Shown piece by piece: positions 9,389 through 21,914 of a stretch of 64,000 nucleotides of DNA. The notes under the pieces were generated by a model. It saw only the letters and a list, made by a program, of their open reading frames with translations, ran no database searches and was not told the origin of the DNA. Within the stretch, counting starts at the first letter, position 1. Every line of letters starts with the position of its first letter. The stretch is from Welwitschia mirabilis (Eukaryota > Gnetophyta > Gnetopsida > Welwitschiales), in the NCBI GenBank assembly GCA_051453625.1, contig JBOZIK010000001.1:115207108-115271107 (forward strand). Reading direction: 5' to 3'. A program made the translations under genes and the position numbers.

Positions 9389-12300
9389 TTTTTGTATGTC
9401 TTGCGAAGTAACATTAATATCTTCTTAGCTATCTAGCTAATTCTAAGTGATTTTCTAGGCCCCAATAGACCCTTGACTATATCTATTAGCTTATCATTAA
9501 AGTCTATGAAGAATTGGTCTTCTAGCATCTGAATTTGCTCAAATTGGGTCATTAGCATTTGTTTCTTTATATTCTTATTTTAATTAGTTCCTTCACAAGT
9601 CACCTACAAGTAACTCTAAATTGCTTTATTTGTAGAAAAACTTATTACCTTCTAGGTAAAGAAGAAAAACATTAGAGGCAAATATCTAGAATAATTGAAA
9701 GAAGAGACATATGCTTAAGCATTTAAACATAGATATTTACATACTTGCTTTTCCATTTTTGTGTATAGTTGGAGGCATGTCATTGCATGGTTTTATAGTT
9801 GTTACATATAAAGCCAGAATTTCCTTTCTAGCTGAAGCCTAATCTTCTATTTGTTAAAAACATTTTTCTTAGAATATGGTAGAACCATTTATGTATTATT
9901 TCTTGCTATGCTTCTTGAATGATGAAAATCAAAATTCTACTTCCACTTGAATGTCATAGGATCAAGTGTGTGCACTAATAAAAGAAAGTCACGGAACAGG
10001 TAGCTTTAGCTTCTTCTAGTTTTAACTATGTGAACATAAATTCATAGCATTAGTGATATGCATTGTAGTGGACTCATCACTTTTACTTTTCTTAGCATTA
10101 CTTTTTATCTAAATCATATATTGTTTTATGTTATATTACAATGAGCCTGAGTGAAAGAACTTGTGTGTTTATGGTACTTGCTTGTTCACTTTTCATATTA
10201 ATCTTGGATGATAGTTTACATTTCAACGACATTTAGCACCCTTTGGGGATCTCACTTTGCTTACAACTGTTACCAATGCAAGTATGTTGAATCCTTAGAT
10301 GTGCCGTTAGTGCTGAATATTATTCTTATTTTTCAGAATATGACAATCCTAGTGTTTCATGAATCTATTTATGAATCTTGTTTGTTTTAATATGTACATT
10401 TCAACTATCCTTTTATTTGTTAGACATCTTTAATTGATCCAAAAATGTTAAATGAGTGCATGTTTTGATGCAAAGCTTGACATCATTAGTTTCTGTGTAA
10501 AAGTAATTAGAGATAAGCAATTCATTGTCAGGTTTGGCAATGCTAGAACTTGTAGTTAAAGAAGTGAAAAAGTGGGTACAAAACACCTCGGACAACTGAA
10601 ACAAGATATATCCAACTTAAGACACGTGAATAGTAGAAAATTTAACTAGACATAAACATGGAAAACTTAACATAAGTTTGAAATATGAATTGGAATTTCA
10701 GTAATGTGCTAAACAAATGCAAGATTATCCTCAGAATAAAATGGAAAGAACAAGAGAAATGTGTGTTCACAATTAAAAGTTCCCCTTAATATTTAGCCCC
10801 ATTTTTTGTTTTGGCTTCTGTTATTTACAGTGTTCTGAAAGTTTCTTTTCTGTTTAATTTTTCTTGAGCAGTATATTATCCATTAGAATAACATTTATTC
10901 AAGTAAAATATTAAAACATCTTTTAGATGTTAGGTATGCTTTTTCATGTCTCAAGTACTCAAGCATGGAATTGGTGCTTATCTCTTGCACTTTCCTTAAA
11001 TTGGTGTATTCAAAATGAATTAATAATGCAAAGTGCAACTGACATTCAGAAAACATATATGTCCTCTTGCATTCATTTCTTTTATTTCTATGTGTATTTG
11101 TGGAGTGATAAAGTAATTGATTTATGTCATATTTTTTCTTGTCTAAAGGTTTTAAGGCAATACTTGGACATAAAAAAATGTGATTTAATCATAATAAGAT
11201 CTACTTTTATGTTGAAAAACTCATCAAATTTTACTTTTTTAATAATTTAAGCATCTATAAATACTATTAATTTTGGCTTAAAGTGTGTTAGCACAATAAT
11301 TTCAATTCATGATGGGATATGTTTTCTTTTGATTGTAAANNNNNNNNNNNNNNNNNNNNNNNNNNNNNNNNNNNNNNNNNNNNNNNNNNNNNNNNNNNNN
11401 NNNNNNNNNNNNNNNNNNNNNNNNNNNNNNNNNNNNNNNNNNNNNNNNNNNNNNNNNNNNNNNNNNNNNNNNNNNNNNNNNNNNNNNNNNNNNNNNNNNN
11501 NNNNNNNNNNNNNNNNNNNNNNNNNNNNNNNNNNNNNNNNNNNNNNNNNNNNNNNNNNNNNNNNNNNCTTACAATTTTGTTGATGAAGAATAGTACATTG
11601 TTTTATATTTGCTTCAAATAGAGAAATCTATAGATGGTACAATCTCAATCAAAATTCTATTGGGACTAAAATGAGTTATAAATCTAAGTTAATATTTGAA
11701 GTATGTATTATAAATCTGAGTTTCAGCCCCAAGTATGAGTCATATGTGCCTTCTTTAGCCTTGGACACATATAAATGGATTATTAAAATTCCTTGGTTTT
11801 GGGACTTGTGATTAAAGTAATACTTCTTTATTGGTAAANNNNNNNNNNNNNNNNNNNNNNNNNNNNNNNNNNNNNNNNNNNNNNNNNNNNNNNNNNNNNN
11901 NNNNTTGAGGCTAAGATGAAAATGTGACATTTATGAGTAGTGATTAGCCCGATATGTTACGAATCTTTGTGTTGGTTTCAAGGATGAGTCTTTTGTACCT
12001 TCTCTTGTATAGGTTAGTCACGACTATGACAGAATGCTTCTATATGTAGCTTGTTCACAATGCGAGTCCCACTTGTATAGGTTATAGTTTACAAATCTAG
12101 TTTGAGGCATTTGCTTGAAATGTAATCTTTCTTCATGGTTAGTAGAAGTAGTGATGGATATATTGCTTTCTTGCAATAGAATAGTCTACAGCTCTAGTGA
12201 CAATTGTCCAAAATCCTGGTCATGTAAGATAAGAAGTTTTGTTTGACTTTTATGAGTTTCATTTGACTAAGTATTAATTATAGCGTCATTTATAGATCAC

Positions 12301-15034
12301 AAAAACAAAAAAAATATTCTGAGATTGTTTTTGGAAGGTCCCAGTTGTAGTTAATTGGTTTCTTCAGCTAGAATTTGTNNNNNNNNNNNNNNNNNNNNNN
12401 NNNNNNNNNNNNNNNNNNNNNNNNNNNNNNNNNNNNNNNNNNNNNNNNNNNNNNNNNNNNNNNNNNNNNNNNNNNNNNNNNNNNNNNNNNNNNNNNNNNN
12501 NNNNNNNNNGTAATGCTGAAAAGAGATATCTTTTTTAGTTCATTTATGCTATCCAATATGTTATTAACATTTTTTAAACCATCATGAACCTAGAATTATA
12601 AAATGGTTGCTTCCAAGTATAATAAATTTTTATTCTTCTATTGTTTCAGTCTTTGTTTTGGCAACAACAAAATTTTTAGGGGGTTGACTTGACATCATTG
12701 GATAGATCCACATTCAAAGGTCATTTCTCATAGGTTTGTTAACGTTCATCATTATACATATAGTTTTGTAAAGCAAATGTGATATTCTTAATGCATGTTC
12801 ATTTTGCATATGGAATAATCCCAAAAGGCTTTCAGTTGATAATGATTAGGCTTTATTTACTTGTGGTTGACAAGTTGAAGTAGTACAAAATGGAAGAAGT
12901 TATTTATTATTCACATAATTTATTGTCCCACAAATGTGTTTCTCTGCTGTGTTATTTGAAATGTATGGCCTTTGTGATTGATTATGTTTGTCGTATTCTA
13001 GATATCTATGGCTATCATGCTTTTTATCTATTGTTTCCAAACTTTTGACATGTATATGTTGATTAAAACTATAATTCAAATGGGTAATTCACATGCATGC
13101 ATTTCTTGTTGCATGTAATGTAGTATTTCTGCATAAAGATTATTTGCAATTTCAACAATATTTAGTGATTTTGTATTTTTGCTTCATCGTAATGTTATAC
13201 ACTGAGTTAACATAACTTAAAAGAGTTTAGCTGTACACAAATGTTTTCCATTTTAAGAAGAAAATCAAAACTAGTCTTTTCACAATCACTCTCTTTATGT
13301 CAATTACATGTGAATAATTGAATGATTATCATTGTTTCTAATCTTATTTTTTGTTTCTTATTACTGTTTCTAATCTTCTTTTCTGTTTCTTATTTGATTT
13401 GAATTTTTTAATCTAAGGATACAGTCATGATTCTAATCTTATCTCTCGCTGCTTATTTGAGATTGATTTCTTTACTAAGACATAAAAATGTTGTTGCAAT
13501 TACGTTGTTGATTTGTATGCCAATTTTCCCTGGAAGGCAGATGAAGATGAGAAGGAAGAGTAAGTGCAAAGGGAGCAACTAATTCCCACTTTAGTTGAGA
13601 TCTTCCCAGTAAGTTACTAGACTTTGAAATGCCTAGATATTACTTTGTTTTTCAATAATTTTATTTTGAGAAATGTTGCAAATTCTAAGTAATTGCAATG
13701 CATTAAATGCTAGATTCTAATTCATATGAACCTCAATGCATATGTATTGTGAATATTGTGGTCATATTCAACATATGAATAATTACTAGACAAGGGAAAA
13801 TAGCCTATAATAAAAGCTCTTGGGAGTGAGACACAAATCAACAATAGGAAATAATTATTCTTCATTGACAATGAAAACCCTAATTTCAAATTCTAGCTTG
13901 TATTAAAATAATCTCATTAAAAGGATTTTTTTCTTAATCTAAGTTCAAGTTCCTGCTCTACTAATGATGTAAGCTACATTGGCATTCTGTTTCTCTGGTT
14001 TTCTGCAATTTTCTATTTAAGGTTGTATCAAACATGGGTAGCAACAAAATTTTTAGCTTTAAGTTTGGAAATGCCTTATTAATGGGTCCTTCATGCCTAA
14101 CCTGCTTTATGAAAATGCTTTATATTGGCTTGATTGTAATATTAGATCTCAGATTCATGAATTCCTTAGATACTTTCTTGGCTAGCAATTATTGTTCCTT
14201 CTTGGCTTTTAACTTTAGCTTAAGAAACAATCTGTAAGCTTTGAGATTATGTAAGTGGTATTATTCTTCTGCTTGAGAACCATAAATTTGAAGATGCATT
14301 CTTGTGACTTCTTATTAATTTTCTCTACTCAACCTTACAGACTAAGGCACTTTTTCATTTGGAAGAGTTGAATCAATGCTACTTAGACCTTAAGACCTCA
14401 AGGCCATTTGGAAGATTCTTGTTTTCAACCTCTAAATGGAATGCTAACTTTAGTTTCAAGTCTTAACCATGTTTCTCTTGCCTTGTTTTTGCACAAGGTT
14501 ATGTCCCTCTTTGGAGGGACTTTAAGGATTTTTACATTAAAAGGATCTATCATCATTTTTATGTGTTGGTAATTAGTTGAATACTTAAAAGTTTCTTTCA
14601 TAGATAATGAAAGTAAAATGGGCATGTTTAACTACTTGTATTTCCTTTTTTTCAGTTTTGGATCTAAGAAAAATCGATTGCAGATACAGGGTCATTGTTC
14701 AAAGATAGAGACCTATCACACAAAATGCATATTGATTAGATATTACTTTTTTAGCATAGCTATGAATCTTATGTTATTTAGAAAAAAGGGAGATTAATCA
14801 ACTTTAAAGTAAATTTATTCAGAAACATATTACCTAAGAAGAAACATAAATGAGGCTTTATCGGAGAAATGAGAACATAAGAATGAGGCTTCATGGGAGA
14901 AATGAGAAAAATGGATGAGATCTAGACATTAGAACTAAGTTGCAGATCTAGCCTTTGATCTATCCCTTTAAACCCTGGCAATTACTTATATGAAATGCTT
15001 TGTAAATAGTGCATAAATCATGTAATTTTTTTTT
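9389..15034. other. CACTA interior, right: AT-rich, no recognisable gene
   Basis: Only short frames occur, none with a motif I recognise. At 13534-13563 GGAAGGCAG is followed by codons for DEDEKEE and a stop, which could be the last exon of an acidic-tailed protein, but this is weak. Two imperfect direct repeats (TATGAGTCATATGTGCCTTCT near 11733 and GATGAGTCTTTTGTACCTTCT near 11982) suggest old internal duplication. Three gaps (11340-11567, 11839-11904, 12379-12509) could hide transposase exons. Confidence 0.4.
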
Positions 15035-15330
15035 TTTACTATTAGTGAATTTTTTGAGGTGTTTATTTGATAAAATGCCTTAGAAGGCTTTTCTTAAGTG
15101 AAATGCCTTAAAAGGGTTAAAAGCATTTTAAGCTGTTCATTTCAAAAAAAAGCCTCAAAAGCCTTTCGAGGTGCTTATGTGTTTTAAGGCGTTTGTATCC
15201 AAATGCCTTAGAAATGCCTTAAAAGCCTTTCGAGGCTATTCTTTTTAAAGCGTTTTGTGAAGAAACATCTTAAAAGCATTTAAGACATTTTTTTATTGCT
15301 TTTCCTTAAAAGCATACATTTCTTATAGTG
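15035..15330. repeat. CACTA right terminal and subterminal repeats
   Basis: Ends TTTCTTATAGTG at 15330, the complement of CACTATAAGAAA. Inside lie many AAATGCCTTAAAAG and AGCCTTTCGAGG words, the inverted partners of the repeats at 4218-4440. TCGAGGCTT occurs twice within 80 bp. Confidence 0.8.
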
Positions 15331-15333
15331 AAA

Positions 15334-15895
15334 GATTAATATTGCATACTTTTCCAAGGTTGTTGTAAAATCTTTCATGGAACTTATAGGATTGGATTCC
15401 GCCTCTTTTTGTTATTTAACCTCTTTTAAATCTTTGATGAGTTGGCCAACAATTGGATTTTCTTTAGGAGTTGACCAAGTTTCACTCACCTCCACAAGCT
15501 CTTCTAATTTTGTCCAAACATCATCTAAAGTAAGGTTCATGAGGTTTCCACCATAAGAGAAATCTACAAGTTGTTTCATGTGGGGAGTCAATCCACTATA
15601 AAAATAATCTACTTGTTCTGTTTTTGAGAAATCATCTACTAAATTAGAATAGATTGCTATGAAGAAATGTTCATAAATAGAGGTATAATCCTCATTTTTT
15701 TTGAAAGTTTGTTACCTCATTTTTCCTTTTTCTCATGGTTTCTTCACTCATAAATCTCTTTACAAAGATTTCTTGGACTTGATCCCATGTTTTTAAGCTT
15801 TTATAGAATATGGTTTTTAACCAAATTTTCACTCTACCCTTTAATGTCATGGAAAAGATTACCATATATGTTCTATTAGTTATTTTTTTCTTCCC
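15334..15895 (-). pseudogene. Ty3/gypsy gag main domain
   Basis: Gag is the structural protein of the retrotransposon particle. The minus strand reads KSLKTWDQVQEIFVKRFM, EETMRKRKNEV, EDYTSIYEHFF, EQVDYFYSGLTPHMKQLVDF, YGGNLMNLTLDDVWTKLEEL, NPIVGQLIKDLKEVK, a stop, then PISSMKDFTTTLEKYAILI up to the CACTA border. The W-x-ELxxKFL, F-x-GL-x(7)-D and GG-x(7)-EA(Y/W)-x-LLE pattern of plant Ty3/gypsy gag is clear. The N-terminal part is lost in the gap at 15896-15995. The frame carries on, after removal of the transposon, into the zinc-knuckle part at 4217. Confidence 0.85.
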
Positions 15896-15995
15896 NNNNN
15901 NNNNNNNNNNNNNNNNNNNNNNNNNNNNNNNNNNNNNNNNNNNNNNNNNNNNNNNNNNNNNNNNNNNNNNNNNNNNNNNNNNNNNNNNNNNNNNN

Positions 15996-16497
15996 TCAGT
16001 CCCTTGGTTGTTTCAACTTTTCACTAGATTTTATCAAGTTCCTACATGCTTAGCAAAATATCTATTAGTTCGTTGTCTTGTTTGTCATCCAGATGATATC
16101 CTAAATAACTAGAAAATAAAAAATTAAAAAAAAAGAAAATAAAAAATAGAGTCATTAAAAGCCAAAATAAAATCCCATTGTTAGTTATCTTTGGTACCAT
16201 TTTGATGATAGAGTAGATGATATCAACTTATTACATAGTAAAAAATTAAAAACAGAACTGTGAAAAAAAAACAGAAAATCCTAATCCTAGATCATCATTC
16301 GCATGTGTCTTCTAAATGATGGATAGGATAACAGGCTCAAAAAATATGTATTAAAACATGAAAAACGAGAAAAAAATACAAAAAGAAAAACTTTAATGTT
16401 TATAGTAAAATTACAATGCTATCACAAACAAATACCTAAATCAAAATCCAAAGCACTTATCTAAGTAATGAAAATCCTTAAACTCCTTACAGTCTTT
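15996..16497 (-). other. Leader (5' untranslated) region of the Ty3/gypsy element
   Basis: A-rich on the plus strand, non-coding, and located between gag and the primer-binding site. It contains GTCATCCAGATGATATCC near 16085, similar to motifs in the 1641-2460 spacer and in the LTR. Confidence 0.6.
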
Positions 16498-16513
16498 CCT
16501 GGAAACGGTGCCA
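16498..16513 (-). other. Primer-binding site, tRNA-Asp type
   Basis: The minus strand reads TGGCACCGTTTCCAGG, three bases inside the LTR edge. Athila-like elements use TGGCGCCGTTGCCGGG, complementary to the 3' end of tRNA-Asp. The differences here are those expected of decay. Confidence 0.75.
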
Positions 16514-16516
16514 AGA

Positions 16517-17728
16517 TGTTGTAGTATGTATTTATGAAAACATTAATCAAATCTTGATAATCACAAGTATATGCACAAATACAACACACTAATATAGATG
16601 GGAGTGGATCCAAATGTCGTAATTCATCAAAAGCACTAGGCTTAAGATAGAAAATTACTTTTTAAAAAGTGAAAGTTTAAAAATAAAAATTAATAATGCA
16701 AAAAAGATAAACACACAATGCAAATGCAAATGAAAACTATCCTAAATTTAATATCTATTCAACTATCAAACTTTATCATCAAGATCGACCTTGCATAACC
16801 TAGATTAACTAAGGAAATTCTCACTAATTAAAACCAACCTAAGATATCAAGTACATCAGACAGAATATGAAAACATGCAATGATTTAATCTATGAAATAT
16901 AAAATGCAATGCAAGATCCTAAACTAATGATTTTCAACCTTAATAAAAGTTTCCCTTGTAATCTATATCATAGATGAAGCTACTACAAAATTAAAAGAAA
17001 CATAAAACATAAGGAAGAGGCATAAGAAATGATATAAAAAGAAAAATAAAGTTTTAATTAAGTTGGATCAATGTCCATGCTACAAAGCATCAGCACCTCA
17101 ATGAAGTATACAGAGGTTAATACTAAGAAAGACATCTCTCTGTAATAATAAGGGATGGACCTCTTGCCTTTCAATCTTCTATCACGAGAATTTTCAGTGC
17201 TAAAGAATATGATCAGAGTTGAGGGTGACAATGTTATTTATTGACAACAACAAAATCTAACAATAGTAAATCTAACAAACAAATTGAAATCCTAATGGTG
17301 CATAGAAAGTGCATGATACGTTTCATAAGTTAAGTGAAGTTTAATACATCGATTAAAATTATATTATTGTCTTATGTTCATCCGTACAATGATGGGGATG
17401 ATTCCATGTTAAGAGAGTTTTATATTTAGCCTTTATATTGGTTCAGTCAGCATCCTAGTCAACATGCAAGTGGTATCATTTTGGACTATCATCCGGATAA
17501 TAGAGGGGACAATAGCCTTCTTAAAGCTTTTTATCAAGTTAAATTGGCCATAAATCTCATTAATTCCTCCTCAAAATGTGAAGTATTAGAATTAGTCCAA
17601 AATGCCTTCAAATGTATTAGTATTTACACATTTTTATGATTTTATCCTTGACTTTTAATAATCATTGTTTTGTACTTAAACCTCTCTAAATGTCCTACAA
17701 AGTTAGTCAAAATACCCCATAACAAACA
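16517..17728 (-). repeat. 5' LTR of the Ty3/gypsy element
   Basis: On the plus strand it begins TGTTGTAG next to the primer-binding site and ends ATAACAAACA at about 17728 (possibly 17724), giving the TG...CA ends of an LTR in either orientation. The length of about 1.2 kb suits Athila. The matching 3' LTR would lie in or beyond the gap at 1-648, so the right edge is inferred from the terminal motif only. Confidence 0.6.
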
Positions 17729-19239
17729 TACAATTTAACATTGCAATAGTGAGGTTCTCTTAAACCCACTTGATCCTTCACTTAGGGCTTCTTTATCCTA
17801 AAAAGATGGCCCTCAGTGATGTTCTACATATCTTAGATCTTCTTGCCTATTTATTATCTCCTAGTTTTTTTTTTTTGGGTAGATTGGTTTATTTCTATTA
17901 TAATAGTTGTTAAAAGTTTTAATGAAATTCCATCTTTTCATATGGATTTATTTTCTTTGATACCAATTTAATGTTTCCAATTTCATTTTGGTAAAACTTA
18001 GAATAAAAAAAGAATGAACAATTTACAATGGTAATTAAAAACATCAAGTTATAAATAAAAATGATTGAAAGAAGAGAAATTTTTTTTTTTTTAAATGAAT
18101 ACACTATAAGTAAGAGGTCCATAGAGAAGATAATACTCATCTTTATTATGACACTTTAACCATACGCTTAAAATGCCATTATGCTAAATGGAGGATCTTG
18201 GGTAGCAGTCCAGATAGGTCATACTACCTTTAAGGTCCAGTCTATGGGATCACTTAGGACCCAGACTAGTTTGTTAAGGACCTAGTATTCATGTGCAAAT
18301 CACATGCATGCCCTTCACCTTTTAAAACATCTTATTTAACTATAATAAAATGATATGACTTTTGAATAAATAGTTATTTCATAAAGGTTACATCTTTGTA
18401 CAGTTATTATAATGCTTAATAAACAACAAAATTATGATAATAGATAACTATTTGACAAAGTAAAAAATTATTCTATAAAATTCCTTGATATTTTAGAACT
18501 CAAAAACAAATTCCTCTTTATAAGATAAATTAGGAATCTAATTATCGATTGATATACTTGATGCTTGTCTTTTAAGATTATTCATTCTACTAAAATTACC
18601 TTATATTATAAGACAATTCTATGGTAGAAATAATCCTTTATATTAAAGTTTCTCAAGTGCTTTAATCTCTATAGTTACATTTAGATATCCTTGTGAGTAA
18701 ATAAAATGAATGAGATGGACCTATTTTCATGCATGAATGATTAAGTATGTAAAGATTTTGCCATAGACCTGAAGTTGTCTTTTCTTAAGGCATGGTTTAT
18801 ACCAAAAAATAGATCTCCAAGTCCTTTGTAAAATGGCAAAATATTTATTAAATTTATAGTTAATTTTAATGAATAATATATCTATTTTTTAAAATTCTTT
18901 GAAGAGCATGTATCACATATTTGTTTTCTCATAATTAACTTCATTTTTATCTCTTTTAGTTCAATGTCACTTAACATTTTACTAATTCTTATAAGAACAA
19001 GATAAAATAGTTCTTGAATCAACTTATATCTCTCAAAACCAGAGTTCTTTTAGACAAGTATAAATTTAGTTGCATAGGTGCTAAAATAAAGATATATATG
19101 TATTTTTTGAGTTTGTCTAGCATTAAAGTTTCAAAAAATAAAAAAGGTCTATTTTGACTTTTTTAGCTTTCTTAATGTCTTTATTTCATGTCAAAATATG
19201 ACAAAAGTTTGACAATACATGTCTAATACATTAGTAAGT
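17729..19239. other. AT-rich intergenic sequence, nothing recognised
   Basis: A short stretch at 18175-18320 has a higher GC content (AGTCCAGATAGG, GGACCCAGACTAG) but no coding or RNA-gene features. The rest is low-complexity AT-rich DNA. Confidence 0.5.
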
Positions 19240-19645
19240 TAATATAATTAATATAATAATTGTTAACTCAGCTAATGAATCAGGAAATAATATGTTTTTC
19301 ATTCATATGCAAAAGGTACAAACTTTTCTACTAGTAAAACATAATACAAAGATGAATATCACTTAATTTATTAACTAATATTAATTCAATCAATTAACTA
19401 GAAAATAAGAAGTGTGATGAAATACTTAAAGACTTAGATCACTTGTTTGCCTACAAATAACATACCTGTTTTACACAAAAAAATATTACTTATAATGCTG
19501 ATTCATCATTAATTAATAAGTCATTTAGTTATTTTTATAAAAACTTTAATATATTATAAAGTTTAATTTTTAATTTTTACTCCTTATTTTTGATACTCAT
19601 GAAATAGCCTAATGCGTTGTGTTACTTTTTTACTTTTAAATTTTC
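19240..19645 (+). repeat. LTR-like segment, third copy of the 28250-28702 repeat
   Basis: Aligns by eye with 28250-28640 and 43760-44120. Shared stretches include ATAACATG-TTT, AATTCAATCAATT, AAAGACTTAGAT and TTAATATATTATAAAGTTTAATTTT. The orientation is the same as in those copies. It may end just before TGGTTTTCAAAG near 19646, a possible decayed tRNA-Met primer-binding site. Confidence 0.5.
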
Positions 19646-20110
19646 ATTGTGGTTTTCAAAGATAAAATCTTTTCAGATTTAAAACAATTATATGAACTTG
19701 ATGAATTATCAAATTTATAGTTAAGGGTTGAAGTTATAGGATTACAAATATGAAATTAATAAACTCTAAGTTATCAAGATAATATTTTTATCTTTAAGTA
19801 AAGGTAATAGTAGAAAAATAAGTTTCTAAATAAAACTTTAAGAAATTACAAAATATCATTATAACTATTAATGAAGTGAAATATACATTTATTTATTTTG
19901 TTAACAATTAAATGGTAATTAAACATAAGTTATGATGGAAGTTATGATTTGAATGAAAATCATAAGAATTCATCTAATTTCAAAAAACATAAGAAGGAAA
20001 AAGTAAAAAGTTATTTGCATTTAGTAAAAAGGCATTACAGTTGCAAAATTTCAAGCAACCAATTATAGGAAATGCTAGTCTTTATAGTGTTGTTAACTCA
20101 TGCTTTGTAA
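19646..20110. other. AT-rich sequence, nothing recognised
   Basis: No frame, repeat or motif was supported here. It may be internal sequence of the retroelement to which the 19240-19645 segment belongs. Confidence 0.4.
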
Positions 20111-20500
20111 GAAATACAAGATGGTCCTCTTAAAGATCAATGTCCTATAATACTAGTTAAAATGAAGAAACAAGATAGAAGTAATATCAACAAGATTAAA
20201 AAGGATGTTTTCATTTACAAAGCACTAAAATATCACAAAGCATTAGAGGATAAGAATAACATTCATCTTATAGCCAAAGAACTATGATCCTCTGTTGTGA
20301 AAATATAAGATAGTCAAATTGATATTAATATGATATACCAAGTAGGCATCATAAAGGTATTTTATAAACATCTATTGATAGCTACTGATGAAGCTATGAA
20401 ACTAGGAAGTCAACTAAGATAAACTTCATTAACTATCAAAGTATTAAGTTTAGAGGCAAAAATAAAATATGAATCCATAATTGCCCCTATAATGAAATAA
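20111..20500 (+). pseudogene. Decayed coding sequence, unrecognised
   Basis: One frame runs 130 codons with only two clustered stops in the middle and one near the end. It includes EIQDGPLKDQCPIILVKMKK, INKIKKDVFIYKALKYHKAL, IYQVGIIKVFYKHLLIATDE and EAKIKYESIIAPIMK. In DNA this AT-rich about ten stops would be expected by chance, so it was probably coding. It lies downstream of an LTR-like segment, so a retroelement gag is a reasonable guess, but I see no family motif. Confidence 0.35.
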
Positions 20501-21589
20501 TAAGCTATTCTTTTCATCTCTTTACTTTTTAAAATACTAATAAAGTGAAACAATGTTGATGTTATCCCCTTGTTTTTCTTTAATATATAGTATGGATGTA
20601 TACTTAAGACATATCATTTTTAAAATTCATATCAAACCCTTTACAAGATTTGGTAATAGATGATTGATTAAATTAAATAAAATAAAACATAATAGAAAAT
20701 TTAGAATTATTTTAAATTCATATAGTAAAATCTATAAAATGATAAATTTAGTATATAATTATACCTTTCTTATGTAAAACATTATAAGTTTGAATACATC
20801 ATACTTGTACATTCTTATAAATCTTATATTTCTATGTTTTTTCATTTTTTCTTTGAGTAACTTCGTTATTGTTATTCTATAAACTACTTAAAACTNNNNN
20901 NNNNNTTTTGTTTCTAGTTTTTCTTTTTATCTAATTAACATGCTACTATATTATTAAATCTAATGAAATATTAATGCATGATGATAATTTAAAATAAATA
21001 TATCCAAAATATTCACTTATTAAAGTTTATAACAATATTTAAAAATTCCTAGTAAAAATTCATCTGTTACCTAATGTTATCTTTACCAAACACATATCAC
21101 TAAGTATATGACATATTGTAGCATCACTTGAAAACATTAAAAATGTAAATATATAGGATAGATTACTTTTGCTAAATGCTAGCAATTGATGAACTAGTAA
21201 AAATTCATTTACTCTTTTGGCTAAATCCTTGTATGGATGAATCTGTTATTATGTAAAAGTAATCAAATTTTGAAAGATATAAAATAAAACCTAAGCTATT
21301 TTATTTCACTCTTGTAAGTTTTGTTAAAACATTAACTATAGAGTTTAGAAGCACAATATGAGGCTACCTTATGAGAAGAAAGATATGAGATACATGTTTA
21401 CTAAATTATTTTACAAATAGATGTATGAGTAGGCTAAATGAAACATCTTCCTCATAGACATTACTTCATTCTATAGAGGATTAGTAGAGCTAACTTTAGC
21501 ATGAATAAAACCTTATACAAAAATTACCACATGTTCATGGTATAAATTTTATTTACTTCACCATCTTATAAAAATGAAAGAGATTATTT
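20501..21589. other. AT-rich sequence before the tandem duplication, nothing recognised
   Basis: Includes a 10 N gap at 20896-20905. No coding support. Confidence 0.5.
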
Positions 21590-21914
21590 TATCTATTTCA
21601 TTTAGACATAAGGACCTGCATGCATATCTCCTATGATAAAATTTAGAATAAGGTGCCATTATATCATAATGTAATGTTATAATATATAGCAACTTTATTA
21701 AAGAAAACATTAATAAAAGATAGGTATTGAGCATACTGGTTATAAGATAGACTTCTAGATTTTCTTGTAAATTAGAATCTAGTAATAAATGCTAGATTAC
21801 CAAAGAGAAATATAAATAAAACTATAGATTTATTAAATATCTTACCTAGATTCTCCTTTAAGAAAATATTACTAATGAAGATGATGAAGTTAAGGACTTA
21901 GGTCCTTAATTTAA

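Larger units (their letters stand above)
4218..15330. mobile_element. CACTA (En/Spm) DNA transposon carrying host gene fragments (Pack-CACTA)
   Basis: The right end, read inward on the minus strand, is CACTATAAGAAATG, a typical plant CACTA terminus. The left end, CAATTAAAGAAATG, is its decayed partner. Both continue into GCTTTTAAGG and then into arrays of subterminal repeats built on GGCTTTTAAGGCATTT (4231-4420 and 15050-15320), as CACTA elements carry for transposase binding. The flanks are two parts of one gag gene, which fixes the borders independently. The expected 3 bp target duplication is not preserved (tct at 4215-4217, aaa at 15331-15333). No transposase (TnpA/TnpD-like) frame is visible, though three gaps totalling 425 N lie inside. 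It carries PIN and ZNFX1-like fragments. Confidence 0.75.
649..17728 (-). mobile_element. Degenerate Athila-like Ty3/gypsy retrotransposon, interrupted by a CACTA element
   Basis: Read on the minus strand the order is LTR (17728-16517), primer-binding site (16513-16498), A-rich leader, main gag domain (15895-15334), then, after the nested CACTA at 4218-15330, zinc knuckle and linker (4217-3600), retropepsin (3400-2821), and a second retropepsin copy (1540-1118). The tRNA-Asp-type primer-binding site, the LTR of about 1.2 kb and the gag-linker-retropepsin layout fit the Athila/Tat group. Reverse transcriptase, RNase H and integrase are not visible, so they are missing or lie in the gap before 649. 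Several in-frame stops and the loss of catalytic residues show that it is dead. Confidence 0.75.

Noticed and set aside
10927-11250. 107-codon plus-strand frame as a CACTA transposase exon
   Set aside because: The composition is that of AT-rich non-coding DNA (many Phe, Ile, Leu, Tyr), there is no transposase motif, and no neighbouring frames extend it.
15810-16112. Plus-strand 100-codon frame
   Set aside because: It runs through a 100 N gap and lies antisense to the gag gene and leader of the Ty3/gypsy element.
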